A stretch of 64,000 nt of DNA, from positions 1,116,001 through 1,180,000 of the forward strand of contig NC_016894.1 of assembly GCF_000247605.1 (NCBI RefSeq). The letters are read 5' to 3'. The translations under genes were made by a program, and so were the position numbers. Positions 43,184 through 50,523 of the stretch are shown here, piece by piece. Within the stretch, counting starts at the first letter, position 1. Each line of letters begins with the position of its first letter. This DNA comes from Acetobacterium woodii DSM 1030. Its GTDB lineage: Bacteria > Bacillota > Clostridia > Eubacteriales > Eubacteriaceae. The notes below the pieces were generated by a model. It searched no databases. It saw only the letters and a program-made list of their open reading frames with translations, and had not been told where the DNA came from.

Positions 43184-43330
43184 TTGAAAAATCTATCATT
43201 AAAATGGTATCGGGTTATTGCAGATATGGCGTTGATGGTAACAACGTTAAACGTTAATACGGCTGGTGTGTACTTCTTCCATCAACCCAAACTGCCGGAG
43301 GTTGGAGAAAAATTTAAAAAGTTCAAATGA
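43184..43330 (+). CDS. AgrD-like cyclic peptide precursor, cyclisation Cys replaced by Gly
   Basis: The 48-residue frame begins MKNLSLKWYRVIADMALMV, an amphipathic leader, and ends with NVNTAGVYFFHQPKLP and a Lys-rich tail. The HQPKLP motif and length match AgrD precursors, where the residue at Gly27 here is normally a Cys that forms the thiolactone. GGT could arise from TGT by one base change. The start is TTG at 43184, seven bases after AGGGGG. It could be a silent allele, or a peptide processed without a thiolactone. Confidence 0.65.
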   Translation: MKNLSLKWYRVIADMALMVTTLNVNTAGVYFFHQPKLPEVGEKFKKFK

Positions 43331-43338
43331 GAAGCTTT

Positions 43339-43410
43339 ATGACGGAAAGAATTGCTGATATCTTAATAAACAATGAAATTATCATTAAGGATTGGAGAAA
43401 CAATAATTGA
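43339..43410 (+). pseudogene. AgrB-like N-terminal stub, copy 2
   Basis: The frame beginning MTERIADILINNEIIIKD stops after 23 residues and overlaps the start of the disrupted membrane gene. It resembles the stub at 42084. The rest of an AgrB is missing, so the cognate processing peptidase is not in this window. Confidence 0.4.
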
Positions 43411-43527
43411 CGAATTACAAATCAATTATAAAAATTGCTATAACACCTTATCTTATCTTAGGATTTGTTATATTGAGGGATTATTTTATAAAATATCAGG
43501 CAGCTAATCTGGATTGTCAACACTTTT

Positions 43528-44322
43528 TTAGACAGATTTTTTGTAGGCTAATTTTCGATAGGCATCTGGTGTGAGATACCCCAATGACGAGTGTATTCGA
43601 ATGTTGTTGTACCAGTTGACATAATCAGAAAGCATGAGCTTTAAATAATCCAATCTGTCAAATGCGTATTGGTTAGCGAATTCTGTCTTGAAGACTTTAA
43701 AAGCGCTTTCAGCAACAGCATTGTCATAAGGGCAGCCTTTGTTGCTCAAGGAACGTTTGATATTAAAGGTTTCAATAACACCGTCAATCACATTATTTTT
43801 AAATTCACTTCCCCGGTCAGTATGGAAAATTGAAATCTGATCCAACCGGTATCTGATCCTGGCAAAAGCTTCATAAACCAGCTGTGCGGTTTTGTTTGGC
43901 CCGGCGCTGTATCCGATAATTTCCCGATTGTAAAGATCAACGATCAGGCAAACATAGTTCCATTTTCCACCAACCCGAACATAAGTCAGATCACTGACCG
44001 CCACTTCCAGTGGTGCCCGTCCATTAAATTCCCGGTTCACTTCATTGGGGACTGGATCCTGATTAACTGGTTGTTTATGGACTTTGTATTGGGCGACGGT
44101 ATAATTCGAAACGAGCCCATTCTCCCGCATAATGCGACCAATCCGTCTTCGGGAAGCAACAATCCCTTTGACTTCAAGTTGATGTTTGATTTTGCGGGTT
44201 CCGTAATTCTTGCGGCTCATTTTGAAAATTTCAATCACATCCGCGATAATCGGATCGACTCCATTCGTCTTTTTTGAAATGTAGTAATAGGTACTTTTGG
44301 GGATATTCAGGACTCTGCACAT
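43528..44322 (-). CDS. IS3-family transposase OrfB
   Basis: OrfB has the DDE integrase core: VAVSDLTYVRV (first Asp), FHTDRGSEFKN (second Asp) and VAESAFKVFKTE (Glu). An N-terminal HTH_21 region precedes it. It is normally made as an OrfAB fusion by a -1 frameshift near the end of orfA (44364-44400). The reading frame stays open upstream of the ATG into orfA (VIRANQDRYSVSAMCR), which fits that mechanism. Confidence 0.93.
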   Translation of the reverse strand: MCRVLNIPKSTYYYISKKTNGVDPIIADVIEIFKMSRKNYGTRKIKHQLEVKGIVASRRRIGRIMRENGLVSNYTVAQYKVHKQPVNQDPVPNEVNREFNGRAPLEVAVSDLTYVRVGGKWNYVCLIVDLYNREIIGYSAGPNKTAQLVYEAFARIRYRLDQISIFHTDRGSEFKNNVIDGVIETFNIKRSLSNKGCPYDNAVAESAFKVFKTEFANQYAFDRLDYLKLMLSDYVNWYNNIRIHSSLGYLTPDAYRKLAYKKSV

Positions 44323-44363
44323 TGCTGATACCGAGTAGCGGTCTTGATTGGCTCGAATAACGT

Positions 44364-44648
44364 CTACTTTCGTCCTACGATCAGCGCTGCCTGCTTTAAA
44401 ATGTCGTTTTCCATTAATAAACGTTGGTTTTCTTTTCTCAAGCGGATCAGTTCATTTTCTTCATCAGTGCGGTTGTCATTTTCTTTGAACGAGCCTGAAG
44501 ACTGATGTTGTTTGATCCATTTATCAAGTGACGATGCTGTTAAATCATATTCTTTAACAATTTCACTTCGGGGTTTTCCGTTAAGGTACAACTGCACCAT
44601 CTGGTTTTTGAATTCATCGGTAAAACTTCGTCTTGCTCTTTTGGTCAT
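44364..44648 (-). CDS. IS3-family transposase OrfA
   Basis: The 94-residue helix-turn-helix protein starts MTKRARRSFTDEFKNQMVQ and ends with a leucine-zipper-like RKENQRLLMENDILKQAALI. It binds the IS ends. The stop overlaps the start region of orfB in another frame. AAGGAG lies upstream of the ATG on the minus strand. Confidence 0.92.
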   Translation of the reverse strand: MTKRARRSFTDEFKNQMVQLYLNGKPRSEIVKEYDLTASSLDKWIKQHQSSGSFKENDNRTDEENELIRLRKENQRLLMENDILKQAALIVGRK

Positions 44649-45097
44649 TTGGCAGGTCTCCTTTATTTATTGTTTTTATTTTACCTGCCCACAATTTTAT
44701 TGTTCAGTTTATTGTAACCTATCCAATCTTCAGATAGGATTATTATGGGTTAGAGTTTTATTTGACTTATTTCTTTACATATCAACAGGAATATTACTTG
44801 CAAGTTTATATGAAACCTATATAAAAATTCGTTTACTAAGAATAACAAAGGTTATTTTGTTATGTAATGTTATAATGTTGATTCTGTTTTATGGTGTAAG
44901 TTATTTTGGAGTTCTGTATTTTGCTAACATTAAAGAATTTTTTGCTTTCAATTTTATTTTGATGGGTTACTACGTTTATTTAATGATTTATAATTTAAAA
45001 AAAGGAGAAAGTTAATGAAAGTATGTTCTAAGATCAATAAATAGCATGATTGAGAACTTGATTTAAAAGACAGTATACAATTTGCGACAAGGTAGAA

Positions 45098-45146
45098 AAG
45101 TCTACCAGATTAATGAAAAATAAAATTAATCTGGTAGGGCTTTTAT
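45098..45146 (+). terminator. Intrinsic terminator after the disrupted membrane gene
   Basis: A stem of about 17 bp (CTACCAGATTAAT with its complement) is followed by CTTTTATTATT. Confidence 0.8.
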
Positions 45147-45257
45147 TATTGCAAGACAACGAAAATTCACGAAAGAGCGAAAATAATTAGTCCGATAACT
45201 TCTGGTAAACTATCAATCAGAGAAAACGCGAGATGGTCAATTTATGTTAGAAATCTA

Positions 45258-45608
45258 TTGGTTGACATTCTTCAGGTAATGCTGGAAATCAAACTGGAAG
45301 ATGATCACGGTTATTTTAGGAATGACTATGCAATAAAAAAACTGACAATAGTCAACAAGAAAACCGCTACTTCATCCATGTGGGGAAGCCTGACCATTGA
45401 TATTTCAAAAGATCACAATGGCGAATTCGAACAACAGGTGGTGAAGAAACATCAGACCGATATTTTAATTATTGAGAACTTCAACAGACAGCTCAGAAAA
45501 GTGACAAAGTCAAAATCAATTTTTCTGATAGATGATGCGTTCTTTAAAATGATCAACTTTCAAGACTTATATTCTGGCAGGAGTTTGAGCAATTCAAGAA
45601 GGGCATGA
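45258..45608 (+). pseudogene. IS256-family (Mutator-type) transposase fragment
   Basis: The frame reads QVMLEIKLEDDHGYF and GSLTIDISKDHNGEFE, then QQVVKKHQTDI, which follows the N-terminal part of IS256 transposases (a LEaELdehLGY and IPRDRNGEFEPQ pattern). The catalytic DDE domain is absent and conserved residues are degraded. It is a remnant of about 115 residues. The rest of the 45147-45766 gap shows no other gene. Confidence 0.7.
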
Positions 45609-45766
45609 AATCTTTCTTTGTAGTGATAACGTTGTTTCAACTGACTGACAATTATCATAATTTTGTTTATATTGTGAAGATCACAAATGATGTGGGGGAT
45701 TGATTGTGATAACAACGGAGCCAGGAAGTCTAACTATAAAATGCATTGAATTAGGGGTGTTATGAA

Positions 45767-46366
45767 ATGACAAAGGACATGACATGGGTAGTATTAAAAG
45801 TGACTATTAGTGTGTTAATCATAGGTTTATTAAATTATTACATAATATCAGGAGCAAATTTAAGTATGCAGATCGGGTTTGTTCTTTTGGGAGTATTAAT
45901 CATTCTAAACATCTTTTTTAATCAATCAAAAAAAAGAATCGAGAAAATTCTGTATACCTTATGTGCGGTGCTTTTGATGCTGATAGGTGCACGTTCGTAT
46001 GTAATGGATAGTTTCGAGCCATATTTAGATCGGGCGACAGATATTACCTATGAAATTCGAACATCTTTAAAAAATGCGAATGGAGATTTTTCGGATATGG
46101 TAATTGCTACAGGACAACATGGTTGGAATCGATTATATCTTCTTCCACCTCGTACCGATATAAATAAGTTTTTAAAAAAGAATAATCTTACATGGCAAGG
46201 TGACAAAAAAGAAAATATAAAATATCAGGATGATACAGCACTTTTGATATTTACGCTTGGTTATAAAGTTAGCTGCTATGCTGAAATTAAAAGCGAAGAT
46301 AGTATAGTAGATTTTTCTGAAGTCACTCAAGTTAATAATGTCACTAATTCATTTAGTGATGACTAG
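45767..46366 (+). CDS. Unrecognised membrane-anchored protein
   Basis: The 199-residue protein has three hydrophobic segments in the first 90 residues (LKVTISVLIIGLLNYYIISG, IGFVLLGVLIILNIFF, ILYTLCAVLLMLIG) and then a soluble domain of about 110 residues, probably outside the cell. No family is recognised. GGGGTG precedes the start. It lies between IS remnants and promoter module C, so it belongs to the lineage-specific island. Confidence 0.6.
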   Translation: MTKDMTWVVLKVTISVLIIGLLNYYIISGANLSMQIGFVLLGVLIILNIFFNQSKKRIEKILYTLCAVLLMLIGARSYVMDSFEPYLDRATDITYEIRTSLKNANGDFSDMVIATGQHGWNRLYLLPPRTDINKFLKKNNLTWQGDKKENIKYQDDTALLIFTLGYKVSCYAEIKSEDSIVDFSEVTQVNNVTNSFSDD

Positions 46367-46479
46367 ATTGTGCGGAAAAACAACTCTTTACAATCGCCCT
46401 ATTGCAATTTAAATATGGAAATCTGGACGTTTTACCTGATGCAGGGCGTTGTATCGATGCATTGTCTATGAAATGATTT

Positions 46480-46516
46480 ACGAGCAAACTTTGTCTGGAA
46501 GAATGCTCGTTTTTTA
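46480..46516 (+). terminator. Terminator, copy 2 of a repeated block
   Basis: Arms ACGAGCA/TGCTCGT with TTTTTTATTTT, nearly identical to 41484-41520, including the flanks TTTACGAGCAAACTTTGTC. It directly precedes promoter module C. Confidence 0.8.
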
Positions 46517-46532
46517 TTTTGCAAGAAAAAAT

Positions 46533-46601
46533 CTTAGTTTACTACAAAAAAATATATCAATTTCAACAAAGACTCGCACAAATAAAATTTTATGGTATTC
46601 T
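46533..46601 (+). promoter_or_regulatory. Repeated promoter module, copy C
   Basis: The 39-bp dyad (46533-46571; left half CTTAGTTTA) precedes -35 CTCGCA (46573-46578), 17 bp, and TATTCT (46596-46601). The distance from the dyad to the -10 is the same as in the other copies. It drives the small-protein genes at 46713 and 46856. Confidence 0.75.
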
Positions 46602-46712
46602 ATTTTCGAGTCGGTAAATGTTATCCCATAAATTCAAGTACTTAGTTGTAGCTCAAATAAAGTACGAGTACATTTAGGTGTACGCCTATATAATAATAAG
46701 TGAGGGATGCTA

Positions 46713-46829
46713 ATGGGCAAAAAATGGAAACAAATACGGCGTATTAGTATGGAATTATTATTGACATTTGGAATTGTGATAATGATAATAACACAAGTAA
46801 CCGAACGAAATAATTTAATTGAACTGTAA
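46713..46829 (+). CDS. Unrecognised 38-residue single-span membrane peptide
   Basis: A frame from ATG at 46713, seven bases after GAGGG, encodes a basic start (MGKKWKQIRRIS) and one hydrophobic segment (MELLLTFGIVIMIITQV). It has no Cys or Gln-Pro, so it does not look like AgrD. It lies 27 bases ahead of the next membrane protein gene, downstream of module C. It may be a small toxin, leader or transport accessory. Confidence 0.45.
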   Translation: MGKKWKQIRRISMELLLTFGIVIMIITQVTERNNLIEL

Positions 46830-46855
46830 CTATTTGAAATATTTCGGGGGAAAAC

Positions 46856-47152
46856 ATGAAAAAATTATTAGAAAGCCATAAGGTAAAATTGCTTATTCTG
46901 GCAACGGTAATTTCTTTGCTCGTAGGGGTGTTCACAATAAGAGCGGGAGATTTTGAACACGTTTTTTATTTCGGATTTCCTGGGGCATTTATTACGCTAC
47001 ATCAGTATAACTCTGCATTCCCTGCTGGCGTGGGAATTAATCCAGTACAATTTTTAGGAAATGTAGGCGTAATCTGGCTAATGCTGTTTTGTTTGTCTAA
47101 AGCATTTCGAAAGTTGGCGTTGATGGTACAAAAAAAGAAAGATGACGTTTGA
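46856..47152 (+). CDS. Unrecognised small membrane protein
   Basis: The 98-residue protein has a hydrophobic N-terminal segment (VKLLILATVISLLVGVF) and a second near the C-terminus (FLGNVGVIWLMLFCLS) with a basic tail. The ATG follows CGGGGG. No family is recognised. It is the second gene after promoter module C. Confidence 0.55.
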   Translation: MKKLLESHKVKLLILATVISLLVGVFTIRAGDFEHVFYFGFPGAFITLHQYNSAFPAGVGINPVQFLGNVGVIWLMLFCLSKAFRKLALMVQKKKDDV

Positions 47153-47189
47153 TTCTAACAATTGGTTGATTTTAAAAAAAGTGAATAGC

Positions 47190-47339
47190 AGGTGCTTTTC
47201 GGGTAACAAAAAACTTAAGCACCTATATTAGCTAAGGGGGATCTTAAATATCAAGGGAAATGATATATCTATTGCTTCCAACATCTTAATGTATTTTAAA
47301 TAATTCGGAAGGGGTTCACCCTTCTGAACTCGTTTTTAT
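47190..47339 (+). other. Two hairpins in the leader ahead of the ABC permease gene
   Basis: AGGTGCTT (47190-47197) pairs with AAGCACCT (47217-47224), and GAAGGG (47308-47313) pairs with CCCTTC (47319-47324) followed by TGAACTCGTTTTTATTT. The second resembles a terminator or attenuator just ahead of the start at 47359. Confidence 0.4.
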
Positions 47340-47358
47340 TTAGATTAATGGAGAAATC

Positions 47359-49188
47359 ATGTTATTAAAAATATTATTTAAGAATTTTCGGAGTAGTTTA
47401 AAAGACTATTTGCTATTTTTCATTCATCAGAGTCTCATGGTCGTTATTTTTTTTGTGATGACATTTTTTTTTCGAATTGCCGTTAAGGTGAGCGAGATGG
47501 ATCATGTTAGTTCCCTCGCTTCTTTTATTTATGTTGCCGTTGTAATTGTATTAATCATTACACTGGTATCAACCAATATGAACTTACGAAATTATCTGAT
47601 GATTCGGAATAAAGATTATCATTTTTTAGCGATCTTGGGGATTCGACCGCAAATGCTCTATTTACTCTTATGTGTTGAATTTGCAATGGGAAGTCTGCTG
47701 GCGATTCTGGTTGGACTTCTGGGCGGAAGCTTTTGCGTGCTGGGAATTGCGGATTTACTTGGTAAAGCAGGTTTTCAAAATGATAGTTTACTAGTATCAA
47801 TTTGGAATTACCTTAATAGCAGTTTTATTTTTATTGTGATAATCGGGATCTGTATGGCTAGTAACCGTAGATATTTTAGACGTTCGGGCAATAAAGCAAA
47901 CTATGAAAGCCCAATAGAATGGGAATCATACAAGGCTTATGATTTGAACTTCTTGTTAATCGGATGTCTGATGATCATTGGGATTCTAGTTAGCTTGTGG
48001 TTTTATTACAGTGTGCTTAATAGTCTCATTTCGATGATGCTTCTGGTAGGGAGTGCTTGTTTAATTGTTTTTTCAGGCAGTCGGTTTTTTTTCAAAAAAA
48101 TGAGAAAAAACAAAAATCTGTATTACAAAAATTTATTAACCTTTAATCGCATGATGTATAAATTTAACAAGAATAAAAAACTCTTGTTTACAATATTCAG
48201 TTTGAATTTTCTGATATTTTATTTAATGGGGAGTATCACCGCATCATATGGAACTTTAATCAACGCTGATGATCAAGAAAGCTATCCTTATGATATTATC
48301 GCAATATCAGAACTTAAGATGGATGAGAATGTCATTAATGAATCTGGGATAACAGCGTTTGAGACGATCCCAATCCTGCCAGTATATGACTCAAATGACA
48401 ATAGAGAGCCTCATTATTGGGGAATATCACTTAATAGCTATTACAAATTAACGGGTAAAGAGGAAGCACTGGCGGGAAACGAGATTATTTTAATATCACA
48501 GCAAGAGGGTGCTCAAAATAGTGCGACAACCGCAATGAAACGGGCCTTAACGATAGCGGGGAGTAGCAGCAATTATCAGATCCAGAAGTATTTTCAAGAA
48601 ATAATCTTCGGCAAAATATCAAATAAGAATTTAAACAATATCATTGTTTTTAGTGATGAAGAATTTCAACAGAAATATTTTAATGCCAATAATGAAACAA
48701 CACTCTTTCTCGGGGAAATCCCGATAAATTTTGACAAAGCAGCATTTGACCAGCGTGATTTATTGGCGATGGTGTATAAACAAGATCTGTTGCAACAAAT
48801 TAAAAACGAAAATCAAATGATGTTCCTCATTTTTGCTTTATTAGGTTTGACCATGATGCTTCAATTGGGCAGTTCACTTTATTTTCGCTTTTTTACCGAT
48901 AAGAATCAGTTTTTAGCGGATACAAGATGTTTAAAGCAGCTTGGAATGACCGACAAAGAAGTAAAAAAAATATATACAAAAGAGACCACGATGTTGATAT
49001 TTTTGCCGATTGTGACTTCATTTTTATGGAGTGGGTTTTTCTTTTGTGCTGAAATGAAATTTCAAAATGTCGATTTTGTAGAAAACAGTGGTTTGTTTAT
49101 GGCTTTTGGAATTGGCTATTTTCTGATTGAATTGACATTTTATAAAATCTTAGAAAGGCAGCTTGTTTCGCATGTGAGTTGTGGTTGA
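47359..49188 (+). CDS. FtsX-like ABC transporter permease (BceB-like)
   Basis: The 609-residue membrane protein has about ten hydrophobic segments and a large extracytoplasmic domain (about residues 300-470) between them, as in BceB-type permeases for peptide antibiotic resistance. The ATPase gene follows. A dedicated BceRS two-component system is not adjacent. FtsX family membership is clear; peptide antibiotic specificity is inference. Confidence 0.8.
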   Translation: MLLKILFKNFRSSLKDYLLFFIHQSLMVVIFFVMTFFFRIAVKVSEMDHVSSLASFIYVAVVIVLIITLVSTNMNLRNYLMIRNKDYHFLAILGIRPQMLYLLLCVEFAMGSLLAILVGLLGGSFCVLGIADLLGKAGFQNDSLLVSIWNYLNSSFIFIVIIGICMASNRRYFRRSGNKANYESPIEWESYKAYDLNFLLIGCLMIIGILVSLWFYYSVLNSLISMMLLVGSACLIVFSGSRFFFKKMRKNKNLYYKNLLTFNRMMYKFNKNKKLLFTIFSLNFLIFYLMGSITASYGTLINADDQESYPYDIIAISELKMDENVINESGITAFETIPILPVYDSNDNREPHYWGISLNSYYKLTGKEEALAGNEIILISQQEGAQNSATTAMKRALTIAGSSSNYQIQKYFQEIIFGKISNKNLNNIIVFSDEEFQQKYFNANNETTLFLGEIPINFDKAAFDQRDLLAMVYKQDLLQQIKNENQMMFLIFALLGLTMMLQLGSSLYFRFFTDKNQFLADTRCLKQLGMTDKEVKKIYTKETTMLIFLPIVTSFLWSGFFFCAEMKFQNVDFVENSGLFMAFGIGYFLIELTFYKILERQLVSHVSCG

Positions 49189-49193
49189 GAAAA

Positions 49194-49946
49194 ATGGATA
49201 TTTTGCAAATATGTAATCTAAAAAAAACATACCGAAAAAAAATATCAAAAACGAATGTGGTCGAAACGATGGCAATTGATAAGATCGATTTTAGGATTGA
49301 AAGTGGCTCCTTTATTAGTATTATGGGAAAATCGGGTTGCGGAAAAACAACGTTATTAAAATTGATTGGTGGTCTGGATACGCCAACCGAGGGCGAAATA
49401 CTATACAAAGGCCAACCATTGGCGGAATTAAGTCATGATCAGCTGGCTCAGTATCGTCGGGAACAAATTGGATTTGTTTTTCAGGACTATAATTTGATGG
49501 ATAGTCTGACCATAAAAGAAAATATAATGCTGCCGATGTTATTGGATAATAAAAAACTTAAAGAAATCGAAAAAAGTGTGATTTGTTTTACACAGCGCTT
49601 TGGCATCAGAAAACATCTGAATAAATACCCGGGGGAATTATCGGGAGGTGAACAGCAACGGGTTTCCATTTGTCGCGCTTTATCAAATAATCCAAAATTG
49701 ATTTTGGCTGATGAACCGACCGGGAATCTGGACTCGAAATCATCAAAAGAGGTGGTTACGTGTTTAAAAGAACTGAATCAGGAATTGCGAAAAACGGTCA
49801 TTTTAGTAACCCATGATCCCTACATTGCCAGTTTTGCGGATGAGGTGCTTTTATTAAAAGATGGTAAAATTGAAAGAAGACTTGTTAAGTACATGGAAAA
49901 AGATCAGTTTTTTAAAATTTTGATTGAACATCTTAATGTATATTAA
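49194..49946 (+). CDS. ABC transporter ATP-binding protein (BceA-like)
   Basis: The 250-residue ATPase has Walker A GKSGCGKTTLLK, signature LSGGEQQRVSICRAL and Walker B LILADEPTGNLD, the sequence style of the MacB/LolD/BceA group that pairs with FtsX-like permeases. The ATG at 49194 lies five bases after the permease stop; an in-frame TTG at 49179 would overlap the permease. Together they form an exporter or sensing transporter, possibly for the peptides of this island. Confidence 0.87.
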   Translation: MDILQICNLKKTYRKKISKTNVVETMAIDKIDFRIESGSFISIMGKSGCGKTTLLKLIGGLDTPTEGEILYKGQPLAELSHDQLAQYRREQIGFVFQDYNLMDSLTIKENIMLPMLLDNKKLKEIEKSVICFTQRFGIRKHLNKYPGELSGGEQQRVSICRALSNNPKLILADEPTGNLDSKSSKEVVTCLKELNQELRKTVILVTHDPYIASFADEVLLLKDGKIERRLVKYMEKDQFFKILIEHLNVY

Positions 49947-50018
49947 ATGATAAGGTCGCATAATTTAAGTCCCAAGCGGTATGATTAACACGGTTAAAGA
50001 TAGCTTAATTGTGAAATG

Positions 50019-50041
50019 CAAAAAAGAGCCTAAACGGCTCT
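50019..50041 (-). terminator. Terminator of the minus-strand regulator gene
   Basis: On the minus strand AGAGCC-loop-GGCTCT is followed by a T-run, about 70 bases after the response regulator stop. Confidence 0.75.
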
Positions 50042-50113
50042 CTGGTAGGGTTTATGGTGTGTCATGGGCGGGGCCTACTATTTTACAATGATATTTTTAC
50101 GGAGACTGTTGGT

Positions 50114-50506
50114 TTACACGAGTCCATTATTTTTTAGGGTCGTGGTGATAATTTCTTTCATTGCATTTTTACCAGTATTTTTATGAATGAAATTGGAAGC
50201 GCCCAGTTCCAAACATTCTTTGATCAAGAGCGTGTCATCAACTGAAGAGACAATGATGATAATAAACTCAGGATTTAAATCCAGCAATAAATCCAGCAAA
50301 TCTTTGCCGGAACGACCGGGCATATTAATGTCCAAAAAGATAACATCGGGGGAAGTTCTTTCGAGCATGGTTAGTGATTCGTACATGGAATCACCGTTTT
50401 CATATTCCGCTAATACAGAAAGCCCCATTTCATCGCAGATACCTGACATGATTTTTCTAATTAGACTGCTGTCATCGGCAATGTAACATGCAATTTGATT
50501 ATTCAT
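50114..50506 (-). CDS. Single-domain response regulator (CheY-like)
   Basis: The 130-residue protein is a receiver domain only. It has the acidic pair in IADDSS, phospho-acceptor Asp in VIFLDINMPGRSG, and the Lys in NFIHKNTGK. No output domain is present. AAAAAGGAG lies nine bases before the chosen ATG. It is downstream of the channel gene on the same strand, about 18 bases apart, so the pair is probably co-transcribed. Its kinase is unknown. Confidence 0.88.
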   Translation of the reverse strand: MNNQIACYIADDSSLIRKIMSGICDEMGLSVLAEYENGDSMYESLTMLERTSPDVIFLDINMPGRSGKDLLDLLLDLNPEFIIIIVSSVDDTLLIKECLELGASNFIHKNTGKNAMKEIITTTLKNNGLV

Positions 50507-50523
50507 TTTGTGCAACTCCTTTT

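Larger units (their letters stand above)
43510..44725 (-). mobile_element. IS3-family insertion sequence, 1216 bp
   Basis: Two overlapping frames orfA and orfB lie between ends TGGAT and ATCCA (perfect five-base inverted ends within longer imperfect ones). The flanks are ATC at 43507-43509 and ATC at 44726-44728, a 3-bp target duplication typical of IS3 elements. The transposase frames look intact, so the insertion may be recent. It splits the membrane protein gene at 43407-45015. Confidence 0.93.
43407..45015 (+). pseudogene. Small membrane protein gene split by an IS3-family element
   Basis: The left part (TTG 43407 to 43509) encodes MTNYKSIIKIAITPYLILG-type sequence. The right part (44729-45015) encodes LQIGLLWVRVLFDLFLYI and further hydrophobic segments, ending KKGES. 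Joining the halves at one copy of the ATC target duplication gives one frame of 129 residues (QAANLQIGLL) with four membrane segments. The intact protein is not recognised. An open frame running from inside the IS into the right half is only a shadow. Confidence 0.85.

Noticed and set aside
44512-45015. A 167-codon plus-strand frame starting inside the IS element
   Set aside because: Its first part is antisense to the transposase orfA. Only the part after 44728 is real, as the right half of the split membrane gene.
46713-46829. The 38-residue peptide after module C as another AgrD
   Set aside because: It lacks Cys/Ser, Gln-Pro and the charged tail of AgrD; only the single hydrophobic span is shared.
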